Source: Arthrobacter sp. SPG23
GTDB lineage: Bacteria; Actinomycetota; Actinomycetes; Actinomycetales; Micrococcaceae
Direction of reading: 5' to 3'
Assembly (NCBI RefSeq): GCF_000876655.1
Contig: NZ_JYCN01000022.1
Location: 62,001-126,000, forward strand
Length of the DNA stretch: 64,000 nt
Each line of letters opens with the position of its first letter. Within the stretch, counting starts at the first letter, position 1. The notes under the pieces were generated by a model that was given only the letters and a program-made list of their open reading frames with translations, did no database searches and was not told where the DNA came from. Made by a program: the position numbers and the translations under genes. This document shows positions 52,288 through 59,567 of this stretch, one piece after another.

Positions 52288-54123
52288 ATGCACATGCTGT
52301 CAAAGCGGGACATGCCTCACCCCGGGCCGTGGGCGGGCCATCCGAAGGGCTCTGCTGCCTACGGACGGCTGCTTGCGGGCCTGGCGTTCGCCGGGGTGGC
52401 GACGTTCGCGCAGCTCTACTCGACGCAGGCCGTGCTGCCCATCATGGCCACGGACCTGCGGATCACGGCGGCCGAAGCGGCGCTCACCATCTCGCTGGCG
52501 ACCGTGGGGCTCGCGGCCACTGTCATCCCGTGGTCCTTCCTGGCGGACAGGATCGGCCGGGTCCGGGCCATGACCCTGGGCATTTCTGCCGCGACCGTCC
52601 TGGGCCTGCTGGTTCCCCTTGCCGCCACCTTTCCCATGCTCCTGGGGCTCCGCTTGCTCGAAGGCATGGCACTGGGCGGGATACCGGCGATCGCCATTGC
52701 CTACCTGAACGAGGAAGTCCACAAGGCGCACGCCGCCATGGCAGCCGGGAGCTACGTTGCGGGGACCACGCTGGGCGGCCTGTCGGGACGGCTGGTTGCC
52801 GGCCCCGTCGCTGAGCTCTGGGGATGGCGGGCGGCCACCTTGGCCGTCTCCGTCCTGGCAGCTGTCGCTGCCGTCCTGTTCCTTGTCCTGGTGCCCAAGG
52901 CCCGCGGCTTCACGCCTGCACGCGCCAGCGGATTCCGCGGGGCCGCGAGGACCCTTGCCGGCCATCTGCGCAATCCCCGCCTGCTGGCCCTCTATGTCCA
53001 GGCCTTCCTGCTCATGGGCGGCTTCGTGGCCGTCTACAACTACCTCGGCTTCCGGCTTTCCGGTGATCCGTTCGGGCTGCCGGCCACCGTGATCAGCCTC
53101 ATCTTCGTGGCATACCTGTCCGGCACGGTGACCTCCAGGCTGGCTGGAGCCCTCACGCTGAAGTTCGGGCGGCGGACCATCCTGCTGGCCGGAATCGTGC
53201 TGATGATCCTTGGCCTGGCGCTGACACTGACGCAGCTGCTGGTCCTGATCCTGGCCGGTCTTTTGGTTTTCACCGGAGGATTCTTTGCGGCGCACAGCAT
53301 CGGGGCGGGCTGGACCGGAGGGATCGCCACCACCGGCAGGGCGCAGGCTGCCTCGCTGTACAACCTGGCCTACTACCTTGGCTCCAGTGCAATCGGGTGG
53401 GCAGGCGGCCTGGTTTTCCAGTCATTCGGTTGGACTGCGCTCGCCCTGACGGTCATCGGCCTGGGATGCACGACGGCGGTGATCACCGCCGTCGTGCATC
53501 CCGCGGCTGACGCGGGGAAGCCGGCCCCGGGGCAACCGGCGTCCGGGCAGCCCGCCCCCGGGCCAGCCGGCCCTCAAACAGCCGGCCTCCAAACAGCCGG
53601 CCCCTTGGCAAGGGGATCCGGCCGGCTAGCGCGTTCCCTCGACTGCCTGCAGGAGGTCCGCCACAATGTCCGCAGCGTCCTCCAGCCCCACGGACAAGCG
53701 GAGCAGGCTGGCAAGCGGCCTGGCCTCGGCGGCAACGGGCCGGTGGGTCAGCCCGGCCGGGTGCTGGATAAGGGTATCGATGCCGCCCAGGGACACGGCG
53801 TGGGTGATCATCCGGACCGCCGCCGGCACCCGCTCGGCATGCTCGGCGCTGGCCAGTTCAAACGCCAGCAGCGACCCGGGTCCGGACATCTGGGTCCCCA
53901 CCAGCCCCAGCGGGTCGCACTCCGGGAGTCCCGGGTAATGGACCGCCTTCACCAGCTCGTGTCCGGCCAGGGCTGCTGCAACCTTGTGGGCGGTTGCCTG
54001 CTGCGCCCGGACCCGCACCGGAAGCGTGGCGAGCCCGCGGTGCAACAGGTAGGCCGGCCAGGGCGTCAGGATTCCGCCGGTCACGGCCCGGACCTGGCGG
54101 AGCCTGGTGGTCCACTCCGTTGA
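52288..54123 (+). CDS. MFS transporter (YnfM-like) with run-on C-terminus
   Basis: A 611-codon frame. Residues about 25-405 form a 12-helix MFS exporter: ATFAQLYSTQAVLPIMATDL, then the A-motif FLADRIGRVRAMTLG, and a second-half motif GALTLKFGRRTIL. The YnfM subfamily exports small molecules. After VVHPAADAGK the sequence becomes a Pro/Gly/Gln repeat region (GQPASGQPAPGPAGPQ) and then a 165-residue hydrophilic tail lying antisense over the 3' part of the trans-sulfuration gene. No stop occurs where the family normally ends. The tail composition is that of an antisense shadow. The ATG follows TACGCT by 6 nt. Confidence 0.75.
   Translation: MHMLSKRDMPHPGPWAGHPKGSAAYGRLLAGLAFAGVATFAQLYSTQAVLPIMATDLRITAAEAALTISLATVGLAATVIPWSFLADRIGRVRAMTLGISAATVLGLLVPLAATFPMLLGLRLLEGMALGGIPAIAIAYLNEEVHKAHAAMAAGSYVAGTTLGGLSGRLVAGPVAELWGWRAATLAVSVLAAVAAVLFLVLVPKARGFTPARASGFRGAARTLAGHLRNPRLLALYVQAFLLMGGFVAVYNYLGFRLSGDPFGLPATVISLIFVAYLSGTVTSRLAGALTLKFGRRTILLAGIVLMILGLALTLTQLLVLILAGLLVFTGGFFAAHSIGAGWTGGIATTGRAQAASLYNLAYYLGSSAIGWAGGLVFQSFGWTALALTVIGLGCTTAVITAVVHPAADAGKPAPGQPASGQPAPGPAGPQTAGLQTAGPLARGSGRLARSLDCLQEVRHNVRSVLQPHGQAEQAGKRPGLGGNGPVGQPGRVLDKGIDAAQGHGVGDHPDRRRHPLGMLGAGQFKRQQRPGSGHLGPHQPQRVALRESRVMDRLHQLVSGQGCCNLVGGCLLRPDPHRKRGEPAVQQVGRPGRQDSAGHGPDLAEPGGPLR
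53595..53627. terminator. Hairpin at the MFS / trans-sulfuration 3' junction
   Basis: AGCCGG-CCCCTT, loop GGC, AAGGGG-at-CCGGCCGGCT. It could end transcripts from both sides, but it lies inside the MFS open frame and touches the trans-sulfuration stop codon. Confidence 0.55.
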
Positions 54124-54789
54124 CGCCGCCACCACACCGCCCATGGCATCCCCGTGTCCGCCGAGGAATTTGGTGGCGCTGTGCAGCACCAGTGTGGCGC
54201 CGTGGGCCAGGGGCTGTTGCAGCACCGGGCTGGCAAAGGTGTTGTCCACCAGTACCGGCACGCCGTCAGCGTCACGCGAGAGCTGAGCGATGTCCACCAG
54301 TTCCAGGCTGGGGTTGGCGGGCGTCTCCACCATCACCAATCCCGTGTCCGGTCGCAGGGCCGCACGGACTCCGTCCGCCGTCGTGAACGCCACCTCGGTG
54401 CCCAGGACGCCCGAGGCCAGGACGTGGTCGCTGCCGCCGTAGAGCGGCCGCACCGCCACCACGTGCTTCCTGCCGGCAGCCACAGTCGCGAGGAGGACTG
54501 CCGACAGCGCGGCCATCCCGGTGGCAAAGGCCACCGCCTCGGGAGCGCCTTCGAGCACGGCCACGCCCTCCTCGAAGCGGGCCACGGTGGGATTCCACAG
54601 GCGCTGGTAGACGGTGCTCTGGCCTTCCAACGGCATCCCGCCGCTGGCCATTTGTTCATAGGCCCGGCCGCCGTCGTGGACGGACGGAAGCGGCGCAGTG
54701 GTGGAGAGGTCAATCGGCACGGCGTGCACGCCTTGGTCGGTGAGGCCGGTACGGCCTGCATGGACAGCCAGTGAATCGGGAGAAAGCAC
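53626..54789 (-). CDS. Cystathionine gamma-synthase/lyase family PLP enzyme
   Basis: A 387-aa trans-sulfuration-family enzyme. YQRLWNPTVARFEEGVAVLE is a family opening, AVRPLYGGSDHVLASGVLG forms the PLP pocket, ETPANPSLELVDI and LVDNTFASPVLQQPL are characteristic, and LHSATKFLGGHGDAMGG contains the PLP lysine (about residue 205). The exact reaction (cystathionine synthesis, lysis or methionine gamma-lysis) cannot be separated by eye. The GTG at 54789 has AAAGGAG 5 nt upstream. The divergent Lrp-family gene suggests amino-acid-responsive control. Confidence 0.85.
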   Translation of the reverse strand: MLSPDSLAVHAGRTGLTDQGVHAVPIDLSTTAPLPSVHDGGRAYEQMASGGMPLEGQSTVYQRLWNPTVARFEEGVAVLEGAPEAVAFATGMAALSAVLLATVAAGRKHVVAVRPLYGGSDHVLASGVLGTEVAFTTADGVRAALRPDTGLVMVETPANPSLELVDIAQLSRDADGVPVLVDNTFASPVLQQPLAHGATLVLHSATKFLGGHGDAMGGVVAASTEWTTRLRQVRAVTGGILTPWPAYLLHRGLATLPVRVRAQQATAHKVAAALAGHELVKAVHYPGLPECDPLGLVGTQMSGPGSLLAFELASAEHAERVPAAVRMITHAVSLGGIDTLIQHPAGLTHRPVAAEARPLASLLRLSVGLEDAADIVADLLQAVEGTR

Positions 54790-54800
54790 GGGACTCCTTT

Positions 54801-54843
54801 GAATTATTCGCCATTGAATCCGGCAAGTCTCTGGCAATAATTC
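54801..54843. promoter_or_regulatory. Candidate Lrp operator between the trans-sulfuration gene and Lrp
   Basis: GAATTATT (54801-54808) and its exact reverse complement AATAATTC (54836-54843) are 35 bp apart centre to centre, extended by GCC/GGC on the inner sides. They lie upstream of the trans-sulfuration start codon. Confidence 0.45.
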
Positions 54844-54921
54844 GGAGTTTCATAGGGCATACGAATGGAACTGTCGGAAAATGAAGTTTATGATGAACTC
54901 ATAACCCTTGGAGGAGGCCCT

Positions 54922-55425
54922 GTGAGCAGCGGTGCGAAGAATATTCGGCTCGGCGCGGGAACCGAACCGCTGGACGCCATCGACGAACGGCTGCTGGCCG
55001 CCCTCGTGGATGACGCCCGCATCTCAAACAAACAGCTGGCCGAGCTCGTGGGCATCGCCCCGTCCACCGCGCTCATGCGTACCCGGGCACTGTCCGAACG
55101 CGGCATCATCCAGGGCTTCGAAGCGAAACTGAGCCTGTCCGCCATCGGCCGGTCCGTCCAGGCGCTCATCGCCGTCCGGCTCCGCGCCCACGACCGCGAA
55201 CAAATCGACCGCTTCACGTCCCGGGTACCCCGGCTCCCGGCCGTGCTCTCCACCTTCCACACCTCCGGCTCGGTGGACTACCTCCTGCACATTGCCGTGG
55301 CCACCACCGAAGACCTCCGCGACTGGGTCCTGGACAACCTGGCGACCGATCCCGTGGTGGGCCACACCGAAACCACACTGGTGTTCGAACACATCCAGGG
55401 CAACCACGGGCCGCTTCCGGACTGA
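54922..55425 (+). CDS. Lrp/AsnC-family regulator
   Basis: A 167-aa regulator. The helix-turn-helix (about residues 20-65) reads DERLLAALVDDARISNKQLA, then ELVGIAPSTALMRTRALSER. The RAM ligand domain follows (SVQALIAVRLRAHDREQIDR, then DYLLHIAVATTEDLRDWVLD). The GTG at 54922 is chosen because GGAGGAGG ends 4 nt upstream; an in-frame ATG at 54865 would put that site inside the gene. It is divergent from the trans-sulfuration gene and probably controls it. Confidence 0.87.
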   Translation: MSSGAKNIRLGAGTEPLDAIDERLLAALVDDARISNKQLAELVGIAPSTALMRTRALSERGIIQGFEAKLSLSAIGRSVQALIAVRLRAHDREQIDRFTSRVPRLPAVLSTFHTSGSVDYLLHIAVATTEDLRDWVLDNLATDPVVGHTETTLVFEHIQGNHGPLPD

Positions 55426-55478
55426 CGCCCCCGGGCGGGCCGCTGGCCGGGCTGGACGCCCGGGTTACCGGCCTGCCC

Positions 55479-55718
55479 CTAGTGCCAGATGTAGAGTCCG
55501 GAATGCGCGGCGCCCATGATGTCGCTCCGAAGCACGTCCAGCTGCTCCCGGCGGAGCGCTGCAGCGCGTTCGCGTTCGGCCCAGTCGGAGAGAATCACCC
55601 GCCGGCGTTCGGCCCAACGGACCAGCGCGGCGCCCAGCCCGGCCGCAGCCGACTCGACGACGGTGGGCCTTCGGTAGGGGCTGCATGCAGCTGAACCGGT
55701 GGCGGAGACTGTGCTCAT
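55479..55718 (-). CDS. Small hypothetical protein coupled to the ArsR-like gene
   Basis: A 79-aa protein beginning MSTVSATGSAACSPYRRPTV. It is Arg-rich and helical in the middle (RWAERRRVILSDWAERERAA, then ALRREQLDVLRSDIMGAAHS) and ends GLYIWH. No membrane segment or known motif was found. Its ATG overlaps the stop of the ArsR-like gene (ATGA), so the two are translationally coupled; it may modulate that regulator or bind a metal through its terminal His residues. Function unknown. Confidence 0.6.
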   Translation of the reverse strand: MSTVSATGSAACSPYRRPTVVESAAAGLGAALVRWAERRRVILSDWAERERAAALRREQLDVLRSDIMGAAHSGLYIWH

Positions 55719-56476
55719 GGCACTTTCCTTTCAGGACTTTCCGGTTGTGTGTTCTGACGTTGGATGTTCTGGCGTTCTACATTCCGTGGCATGCGGGCCC
55801 GGCTTCCCGCCGATGCGGGAACGCCGAGGATGGGGAAGGCGTTCAGGTGGATCTGGACCGGGCGGGCGCCTTCCTGCTCACCTTCGTTCCTGATGTCCTC
55901 CAGCAGCCGGTGGCCGAAGGCTTCCAGGGCGCTGGTGTACCTCGCGAGCTGGTCCGCCGTGAGCCGCGCATTCGCGGTGCTGATGAGGGCGGCGTGGAGC
56001 CATTCAGCATCGAGGCTTTCGCTCCCGTGCGCCATGAAGTCCGCAAGCACGGCCTGCCTGCTGTGTTCAAACTCGCGGGTGACCAGCCTGGACGCTTCCT
56101 CTGTTGCCGGGGAAGCTGCCAGCTCCGGGGACGCGATCTGGATGGCCCCGCGCGGGCGTTCCCACCAGCGCTCCCGCGCCGTGCCTTTGCCCTCAACCTC
56201 CCTGACAAAGTCATGCTTTGCCAGTTGCCGAAGGTGGTAACTCGTGGATCCGCTGGACTCGTTGAGCAGTTCGCCCAGACTGCAGGCCGTCTGTGCCCCG
56301 TAGCGGGAGAGCATCTCAAGGATCTGCACCCGCAGGGGGTGTGCCAGTGCTTTCAGTGAGGCTGTATCGACGCGCCGCACCGGAAACGGCACATTGTCCT
56401 CAGCCGGCAGGACGGAGTCTGTGGCGCTTTCCGCGGGCGGGACTGCTGCTGGCGCCGCCTCCGGTGAACTTTTCAT
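55715..56476 (-). CDS. ArsR-like winged-helix regulator
   Basis: A 253-aa regulator. A Pro/Ala-rich N-terminus (about 35 residues) is followed by an ArsR/HTH_20 domain (LKALAHPLRVQILEMLSRYG, then ELLNESSGSTSYHLRQLAKH) with a wing VREVEGKGTARERWWERP. The C-terminal half is helical and effector-like. The last 25 residues are Gln/Asn/Arg-rich. The ATG at 56476 lies 6 nt behind TATTTT, with a -35 TTGCAA at 17 bp spacing inside the operator array, so translation is leaderless and autoregulation is likely. It lies downstream of an MFS exporter on the same strand. Confidence 0.83.
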   Translation of the reverse strand: MKSSPEAAPAAVPPAESATDSVLPAEDNVPFPVRRVDTASLKALAHPLRVQILEMLSRYGAQTACSLGELLNESSGSTSYHLRQLAKHDFVREVEGKGTARERWWERPRGAIQIASPELAASPATEEASRLVTREFEHSRQAVLADFMAHGSESLDAEWLHAALISTANARLTADQLARYTSALEAFGHRLLEDIRNEGEQEGARPVQIHLNAFPILGVPASAGSRARMPRNVERQNIQRQNTQPESPERKVP

Positions 56477-56488
56477 ACGTCCAAAATA
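56477..56488 (-). promoter_or_regulatory. Leaderless promoter of the ArsR-like gene
   Basis: On the minus strand -35 TTGCAA (56506-56511), 17-bp spacer, -10 TATTTT (56483-56488), then 6 nt to the ATG. The -35 lies within the operator repeats. Confidence 0.65.
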
Positions 56489-56490
56489 CG

Positions 56491-56554
56491 CTTGCAAAGG
56501 AACCTTTGCAAGCGTTTCTTTGCAAGCATTTCTTTGCAAGGATTTGTTTGCATC
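56491..56554. repeat. 14-bp operator array with TTTGCAAG core
   Basis: CTTTGCAAG occurs at 56504, 56518 and 56532 with exact 14-bp period, and a degenerate fourth copy GTTTGCATC starts at 56546. A first copy in inverse orientation, CTTGCAAAG (56491-56499), forms with the first direct copy the palindrome CTTGCAAAGG-AA-CCTTTGCAAG. The array overlaps the -35 of the ArsR-like gene, as expected for cooperative autorepression. Confidence 0.75.
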
Positions 56555-56629
56555 GGATTCGTGGCACGTCGACGGCGCCCCGGCGCGATCAGGAGCGCCC
56601 CGGCGCCCACCCGCGGATTTTGGTTCCGG

Positions 56630-57871
56630 TCAGACTGGCCGGCGTACTGCGGCAGCGAGCGTCACGGCAGCAAGAACGAAGGCCAGGAGGGCGCAGAGCA
56701 CTACGAATCCGGCCACTGCCGCCTGCAGCCCGTAGGCCGCCGTCGCAATTCCCAGGCCGATCACCGGCAGCGCGCTGCCAAGGTAGGTGATCACATAGAC
56801 GGTGCTGATGATCTGCGCGTGCCGCGACGCCTCCACTTTTCCGGCCACGTCGTTGAACACGGTCCGGAAGGACACTCCCTGGCCAACGCCGGCGGCCACG
56901 CTTGCGGCGATCAGCAGCCACGGGCTCGTCCAGGCGGCGGCAGCGGCAATCAGGAGTACAGACACTGCCAGCACTGCCAGGCCGGCGGGCACCACAAACC
57001 TCCCGCGGACGGCCAGCAACTGGCTGAGGGCGGAAGCGCCGAGCGTCAATCCGGCCAGCAGTCCGATGAGGGGGCGGGAATCGGCGCCGACGATCTGGGC
57101 GAAGTAGCCGGGCGCCAGCGAAAGGCAAAAGCCGAAGACGGAGAAGCTCAGGAACCCAACGGCGGAAGCCAGCCAGAAGGCGCCCCGGGCTTCACGCGAA
57201 ACGGAGGGGCGGCGGGGCGCCAGCACCTTCAGGGGCTGCGGGCCGGCGACGGACGTGATGGCGGGCCGCGCCTTGAGCAGGTACAGCGGCACCAGCATGG
57301 CGATGAGGACAACCGAGTGGAGGTAGTACGGCGTGGAGGTTGGCCCCGGCAGGAGCGAGAGGATTCCCCCGATAGCCGGGCCGGCTGCGACTCCCCCGGC
57401 GGACGCCAGCAGGGTAAAGCGTGAGGCCCAGTCGGGGCGGGCGGGCAGCAGTTCACGCAGCGCAGCGGAACTGGCGCCGGTAGCCAGGGCCACGGCGACG
57501 CCCTGGAAGGCGCGCCCCGCGGACAGCATCGCCAGGTTGTCCGCATTGGCAAAGACCAGCCCGCCGAACAGTCCCACGACCACCGCGAGCAGCAGCGCCG
57601 CCCGGCGGCCGATGTAATCGGACCAATGCCCGGCCAGCATGAGCGTGGACACAAGGGCCAGGACATAGGCGGAAAATGCCACCGTAATCCCGAACGACCC
57701 GATGCCAAGATTCGCCTGGAGCAGCGGGTACAGCGGGGTTGCCAGGTTGGCGCCGACGAGCAGCGTGAAAATCACGACGCCGGCCATCACCAGCCGCGCT
57801 GTGGTGGAAGCGTCCCATGCCCAGCCGCCGGCGGTAGCCGGACGCATGCGGAGTTCGCTGAAGACAGTCAT
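56630..57871 (-). CDS. MFS transporter
   Basis: A 413-aa exporter with 12 predicted helices. GVVIFTLLVGANLATPLYPL starts the first helix; the A-motif is HWSDYIGRRAALL. RAFQGVAVALATGASSAALRELLP (helices 4-5) suggests a drug/sugar-efflux-type protein. Substrate unknown. The start at 57871 (MTVFSELRM) has AAAGG 8 nt upstream; an in-frame ATG at 57967 cannot be excluded. It is divergent from the Lrp/CorA pair and upstream of the ArsR-like gene. Confidence 0.83.
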   Translation of the reverse strand: MTVFSELRMRPATAGGWAWDASTTARLVMAGVVIFTLLVGANLATPLYPLLQANLGIGSFGITVAFSAYVLALVSTLMLAGHWSDYIGRRAALLLAVVVGLFGGLVFANADNLAMLSAGRAFQGVAVALATGASSAALRELLPARPDWASRFTLLASAGGVAAGPAIGGILSLLPGPTSTPYYLHSVVLIAMLVPLYLLKARPAITSVAGPQPLKVLAPRRPSVSREARGAFWLASAVGFLSFSVFGFCLSLAPGYFAQIVGADSRPLIGLLAGLTLGASALSQLLAVRGRFVVPAGLAVLAVSVLLIAAAAAWTSPWLLIAASVAAGVGQGVSFRTVFNDVAGKVEASRHAQIISTVYVITYLGSALPVIGLGIATAAYGLQAAVAGFVVLCALLAFVLAAVTLAAAVRRPV

Positions 57872-57983
57872 TGTGCGTGCCTTTGCCTGCAGTGCCGGTC
57901 CTCGCCCGCTCCTTGTGGGAACGCCGCGGTCCGGGCGGAAAGAATTGATACCTACAGAATGGGTCATGCCTGAGCCTGGAGGC

Positions 57984-58013
57984 CAAAATAGGTGACAGAA
58001 TTGAGCAAAATAG
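57984..58013. promoter_or_regulatory. Candidate Lrp binding sites, CAAAATAG direct repeat
   Basis: CAAAATAG at 57984-57991 and 58006-58013, 22 bp apart (two helical turns), in the gap between the MFS and Lrp genes. Confidence 0.4.
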
Positions 58014-58032
58014 TCAATGATGCCCAGTAGAT

Positions 58033-58554
58033 ATGAACCGGAGTGACGATTTGAACAGCTTGGACACCACGGACCTGAAGATCCTCCTGGAACTGATCCG
58101 GGATCCGCGGGTCCAGATCGGCGAACTCAGCGACACCCTGGGCATCGCCCGCAACACGGCGCAGTCGCGGGTCCGCCGGATGCTCCGCTCCGGCCTGCTG
58201 CACGACGGCGGACGGGAGATTGACCTCGAGGCGGTGGGGTACGACGTCGTCGCTTTCGTGACCATCGAGGTCAGCCACCGCGAACTCGACGGCGTGGTGG
58301 GCGCCCTGCGCCTGATTCCGCAGGTCCTGGAGGTCCACGAGATCTCCGGCCGCGGCGACGTCTGGTGCCGGGTGGTGGCCACAGACACCCACAACCTGCA
58401 AACGGCGCTGCGGTCGATCCTCAGGATCAAGGGCGTGATCCGGACGGAAACCGTGCTGGCGCTGCACACGCATATCCCGTACCGCACTGAGCCGCTTATC
58501 AGCCGGCTTGCCCAGGGCGGCGCGGAGGCGCCAACCCGCAAGAGACTGGGATAA
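58033..58554 (+). CDS. Lrp/AsnC-family regulator
   Basis: A 173-aa regulator. The helix-turn-helix (about residues 10-55) reads LDTTDLKILLELIRDPRVQI, then GELSDTLGIARNTAQSRVRR. The RAM-like domain follows (DVVAFVTIEVSHRELDGVVG, then VHEISGRGDVWCRVVATDTH). The start is uncertain: ATG at 58033, or TTG at 58051 which has GGAG 9 nt upstream. It ends 6 nt before the CorA gene, so both are probably in one operon; control of the divergent MFS gene is also plausible. Confidence 0.85.
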   Translation: MNRSDDLNSLDTTDLKILLELIRDPRVQIGELSDTLGIARNTAQSRVRRMLRSGLLHDGGREIDLEAVGYDVVAFVTIEVSHRELDGVVGALRLIPQVLEVHEISGRGDVWCRVVATDTHNLQTALRSILRIKGVIRTETVLALHTHIPYRTEPLISRLAQGGAEAPTRKRLG

Positions 58555-58560
58555 TGGCTC

Positions 58561-59556
58561 GTGACCATCATTGACAACGCCGTGTACGTGGACGGCCGCC
58601 GGACCGCCGAGCCGCACAACCTTGAGCAGACCTTTGAGACCCTGGCAGACCACGGCGGCATGGCCTGGATCGGGCTGTACCGGCCCAACGAGGCCGAAAT
58701 GTCCGCCGTGGCCCGGGAGTTCGGACTCCACCTGCTCGCGGTGGAGGATGCCATCTCGGCCCACCAGCGCCCCAAGCTGGAACGCTACGACGACGTCCTC
58801 TTCACTGTGCTTCGCCCTGCCCGGTACCTCGACGACACGGAAACGGTGGAGTTCGGGGAGCTGCACGTGTTCACGGGCTCGAACTTCGTGATCACAGTCC
58901 GGCATGCGGAGACAGCCGGAGTGGCCCAGGTGCGGCAACGGCTGGAGGGCCGCCCCGAACTTCTGTGCCACGGGCCGGAAGCCGTGCTCTACGCCCTATT
59001 GGACCAGGTGGTGGACGACTACGTTCCCGTTGCTGCCGGACTGGAGAACGACATCGATGAAATCGAGGACCAGCTGTTCAGCGGGGACTCCGCGGTCTCC
59101 CGCAGGATCTATGAGCTGGCCCGCGAAGTGATCCAGTTCCAGCGGGCCATCCATCCGCTGCCGGGAATGATGCAGCTGCTCAGGCGCGGCTTCGACAAAT
59201 ACGAAGTGAACACGGAACTGCAGCACCACCTCCGCGACGTGGAGGACCACGTGGAGCGGCTGATCTCCCGCGCTGATACCTTCCGCGACATCCTCCAGAA
59301 TGCGCTCACCCTGGACGGCACCCTGACTGCCAACCGGCAAAACGAGGCGAGCGCCGAACAGAACGAGCAGGTCAAGAAGATCTCGTCCTGGGCGGCCATT
59401 TTCTTCGCCCCGTCCTTCGTGGCCGGGGTCTACGGCATGAATTTCGACCACATGCCTGAACTGCACTGGGCTTTCGGCTATCCGCTGGCGATTGCCATGA
59501 TGGCCGCAACGGCAACACTCATGTACGTCATCTTTAAGCGGAAGGGCTGGCTCTAG
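58561..59556 (+). CDS. corA: CorA-type magnesium/cobalt transport protein
   Basis: A 331-aa CorA-family ion channel subunit. The large cytoplasmic N-terminal domain and long coiled helices (HPLPGMMQLLRRGFDKYEVN, then TELQHHLRDVEDHVERLISR) lead to two C-terminal membrane helices. The selectivity motif YGMNFDHMPEL (about residue 295) and basic tail FKRKGWL are intact. Homopentameric channel for Mg2+ and possibly Co2+/Ni2+. The GTG start lies 5 nt behind GATAAT, 6 nt after the Lrp gene, so it may also have its own leaderless promoter. Confidence 0.92.
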   Translation: MTIIDNAVYVDGRRTAEPHNLEQTFETLADHGGMAWIGLYRPNEAEMSAVAREFGLHLLAVEDAISAHQRPKLERYDDVLFTVLRPARYLDDTETVEFGELHVFTGSNFVITVRHAETAGVAQVRQRLEGRPELLCHGPEAVLYALLDQVVDDYVPVAAGLENDIDEIEDQLFSGDSAVSRRIYELAREVIQFQRAIHPLPGMMQLLRRGFDKYEVNTELQHHLRDVEDHVERLISRADTFRDILQNALTLDGTLTANRQNEASAEQNEQVKKISSWAAIFFAPSFVAGVYGMNFDHMPELHWAFGYPLAIAMMAATATLMYVIFKRKGWL

Positions 59557-59567
59557 GAGCCGCCGGC

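Noticed and set aside
53500-53630. CRISPR-like repeats in the MFS tail region
   Set aside because: The CAAACAGCCGGCC units are adjacent, short and without spacers; this is low-complexity coding or slippage sequence.
56477-56539. N-terminal extension of the ArsR-like protein (MQRNACKETLAK...)
   Set aside because: The extension is encoded by the operator repeats and lies upstream of a well-formed -10 box; the start at 56476 fits better.
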